A stretch of 15,185 bases of DNA from JAZNLR01 sp045579195. Lineage in GTDB: Bacteria; Bacillota; Clostridia; Christensenellales; CAMQZB01. Location of the stretch: assembly GCA_045579195.1 (NCBI GenBank), contig JAZNLR010000143.1:1-15185 (forward strand), read 5' to 3'. The position numbers and the translations under genes were made by a program. Under the pieces are notes generated by a model. It worked only from the letters and a program-made list of their open reading frames with translations, ran no database searches and had not been told where the DNA came from. Positions 14,028-15,185 of this stretch are shown piece after piece; position 1 is the first letter of the stretch, and the number at the start of each line of letters is the position of its first letter.

Positions 14028-14035
14028 TAAAAAGT

Positions 14036-14112
14036 TGGTCTGGGTGAGAAGATTTGAACTTCCGGCCTCTTGAACCCCATTCAAGCGCGCTACCAAGCTG
14101 CGCCACACCCAG
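14036..14112 (-). tRNA. tRNA-Pro (anticodon GGG)
   Basis: The 77-nt transcript folds fully. The acceptor stem is CTGGGTG/CACCCAG with discriminator A and an encoded CCA. The D arm is GCGC-AGCTTGGTA-GCGC, and the anticodon stem is CTTGA/TCAAG around the loop ATGGGGT. The T arm is GGAAG-TTCAAAT-CTTCT. The loop places T33 before anticodon GGG and G37 after it, as is usual for tRNA-Pro, which reads CCC and CCU. Confidence 0.96.
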
Positions 14113-14123
14113 ACAGCTTTTAC

Positions 14124-14152
14124 ATTATATTACAAACAAAAAAATTCGTCAA
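14124..14152 (-). promoter_or_regulatory. Strong promoter of tRNA-Pro
   Basis: TTGACG (14147-14152) and a perfect TATAAT (14124-14129) are spaced by 17 nt, with a T-rich spacer. The start would be about 5 nt ahead of the mature tRNA end. The -35 box begins 4 nt after the glyA stop codon, and I see no glyA terminator, so the tRNA may also be transcribed from glyA. Confidence 0.85.
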
Positions 14153-14156
14153 GCGT

Positions 14157-15185
14157 TTAATCGATAATATCTGCATGATAAAGCGGATATTTTTTGCAAA
14201 GTTCGGAAACAGACGCCAAGACTTCAGGAATTGCAGCTTCACGCTCGTCAATCATTCGAACGATCAAAGATGCGATCGTCTTCATCTCCTCTTCTTTCAT
14301 GCCGCGCGTTGTGACAGATGGTGTTCCGATGCGAATTCCGCTCGTGACGAACGGGCTTGCAGGATCAAACGGAATGGTATTCTTATTAACCGTGATATGC
14401 ACTTCGTCCAAAAGATGTTCAAGTTCTTTTCCGGAAATTCCCTTGTCACGAAGATCAAGCAACATTAAGTGGTTATCCGTACCCCCGCTGACAAGACGAA
14501 TTCCCTTCTCTGTGAGTGCATCAGCAAGCGCCTTTGCGTTACGAACAATCTGTTTTTGGTAATCTTGAAACGCCTTCGTTCCTGCCTCTTTAAATGCAAC
14601 CGCTTTTGCAGCAATGATATGCATCAATGGTCCACCCTGTGTTCCGGGGAAAATCGCTTTGTCAATTGCCTTCGCATATTTTTCCTTGCAGAGGATCATT
14701 CCTCCACGCGGTCCGCGCAACGTCTTGTGCGTCGTGGTCGTGACAAAATCTGCATACGGAACCGGATTGGGATGTTCACCTGCAATGACCAAGCCGGCGA
14801 TGTGAGCCATGTCAACCATAAAGTATGCTCCGACTTCATCGGCAATCTCACGGAACTTCGCAAAATCAATAACACGCGGATATGCACTTGCACCTGCCAA
14901 AATAAGTTTAGGCTTATGCTCCAAAGCAAGACGGCGAACTTCATCATAATCAATGGTTTCGGTCTGCTCATTGACACCGTAAGGAACGATGTTGAAGTAC
15001 TTTCCGGAAAGATTAACAGGGCTTCCGTGCGTCAAATGACCACCGTGAGAGAGATTCATTCCCATGATGGTGTCGCCGGGATTTAAAACTGCAAAATAGG
15101 TCGCAATGTTTGCCGCAGCGCCACAATGAGGTTGAACATTTGCGTGCTCAGCACCGAAAAGCGCCTTTGCACGCTCAATTGCAAG
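14157..15185 (-). CDS. glyA: Serine hydroxymethyltransferase, C-terminal part (5' end outside window)
   Basis: The visible 342 residues are all but roughly the first 70 of a normal SHMT (about 410-415). The enzyme interconverts serine and glycine with tetrahydrofolate, using PLP. The frame is open to the right edge, starting LAIERAKALFGAEHANVQPH, so the internal ATG at 15065 is not the start. Motifs are MGMNLSHGGHLTHGSPVN, the cofactor region MVDMAHIAGLV, and TTTTHKTLRGPRGGM with the PLP lysine (visible residue 154). The C-terminal IRIGTPSVTTRGM is canonical. One oddity is that the usual HSG(A/S)QAN loop near the PLP phosphate reads HCGAAAN (visible residues 20-26). It is followed by the tRNA-Pro promoter with no clear terminator. 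Confidence 0.95.
   Translation of the reverse strand, partial: LAIERAKALFGAEHANVQPHCGAAANIATYFAVLNPGDTIMGMNLSHGGHLTHGSPVNLSGKYFNIVPYGVNEQTETIDYDEVRRLALEHKPKLILAGASAYPRVIDFAKFREIADEVGAYFMVDMAHIAGLVIAGEHPNPVPYADFVTTTTHKTLRGPRGGMILCKEKYAKAIDKAIFPGTQGGPLMHIIAAKAVAFKEAGTKAFQDYQKQIVRNAKALADALTEKGIRLVSGGTDNHLMLLDLRDKGISGKELEHLLDEVHITVNKNTIPFDPASPFVTSGIRIGTPSVTTRGMKEEEMKTIASLIVRMIDEREAAIPEVLASVSELCKKYPLYHADIID

Noticed and set aside
13801..14106. A 101-codon minus-strand open frame across the tRNA, its terminator and the downstream gap.
   Set aside because: It overlaps the tRNA and terminator, has low-complexity composition and no family resemblance. A shorter 47-codon version starting near 13944 also lacks a well-spaced ribosome binding site.
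1..15185. CRISPR arrays, insertion sequences, phage genes or attachment sites.
   Set aside because: No spaced direct repeats, transposase or integrase motifs, or terminal inverted repeats with target duplications were seen; the window is conserved housekeeping sequence. The att-like use of tRNA-Pro was considered, but no tRNA-end repeat was found in the window.

Overview
Every gene in this window lies on the minus strand, so transcription runs from the right edge (15185) to the left edge (1). The gene content points to a low-GC Gram-positive bacterium, most likely a clostridial member of the Bacillota. The reasons are a PyrR attenuator ahead of a near-complete pyrimidine operon, the NAD-linked PyrD/PyrK (class 1B) dihydroorotate dehydrogenase, SepF, and the yggS-sepF-lspA-rluA family-pyrR gene order. 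This is inference from gene content; no rRNA is present to confirm it.

Right block (12064-15185): the 3' part of glyA; then a tRNA-Pro(GGG) with its own strong promoter and intrinsic terminator; then a short-leader operon of a lipoprotein cyclophilin, yggS (PLP homeostasis) and sepF (cell division). These continue into lspA (lipoprotein signal peptidase) and an RluA-family pseudouridine synthase. Several junctions are 1- or 4-base stop/start overlaps. LspA would be the enzyme that processes the lipoprotein encoded in the same cluster.

Middle block (9862-10660): a promoter whose -35 lies inside the last codons of the pseudouridine synthase gene starts a leader of about 145 nt. The leader holds a PyrR-binding anti-antiterminator hairpin, an 8-bp antiterminator pairing and a strong terminator, all ahead of pyrR. 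A second strong terminator sits between pyrR and pyrB.

Left block (1-9861): pyrB-pyrC-pyrF-carA-carB-pyrK-pyrD-pyrE is tightly packed and encodes all six steps from bicarbonate to UMP. A small unknown membrane protein follows pyrE and runs off the left edge. No uracil permease gene (pyrP) is present.

The most striking observation is in carA, the amidotransferase subunit of carbamoyl phosphate synthetase. The catalytic cysteine is glycine, the triad glutamate is lysine, and several glutamine-contacting residues are also replaced, while the reading frame and the rest of the fold look intact. This predicts a synthetase that uses free ammonia rather than glutamine for pyrimidine synthesis, comparable in logic to the urea-cycle enzyme CPS1 but inside a bacterial pyr operon.
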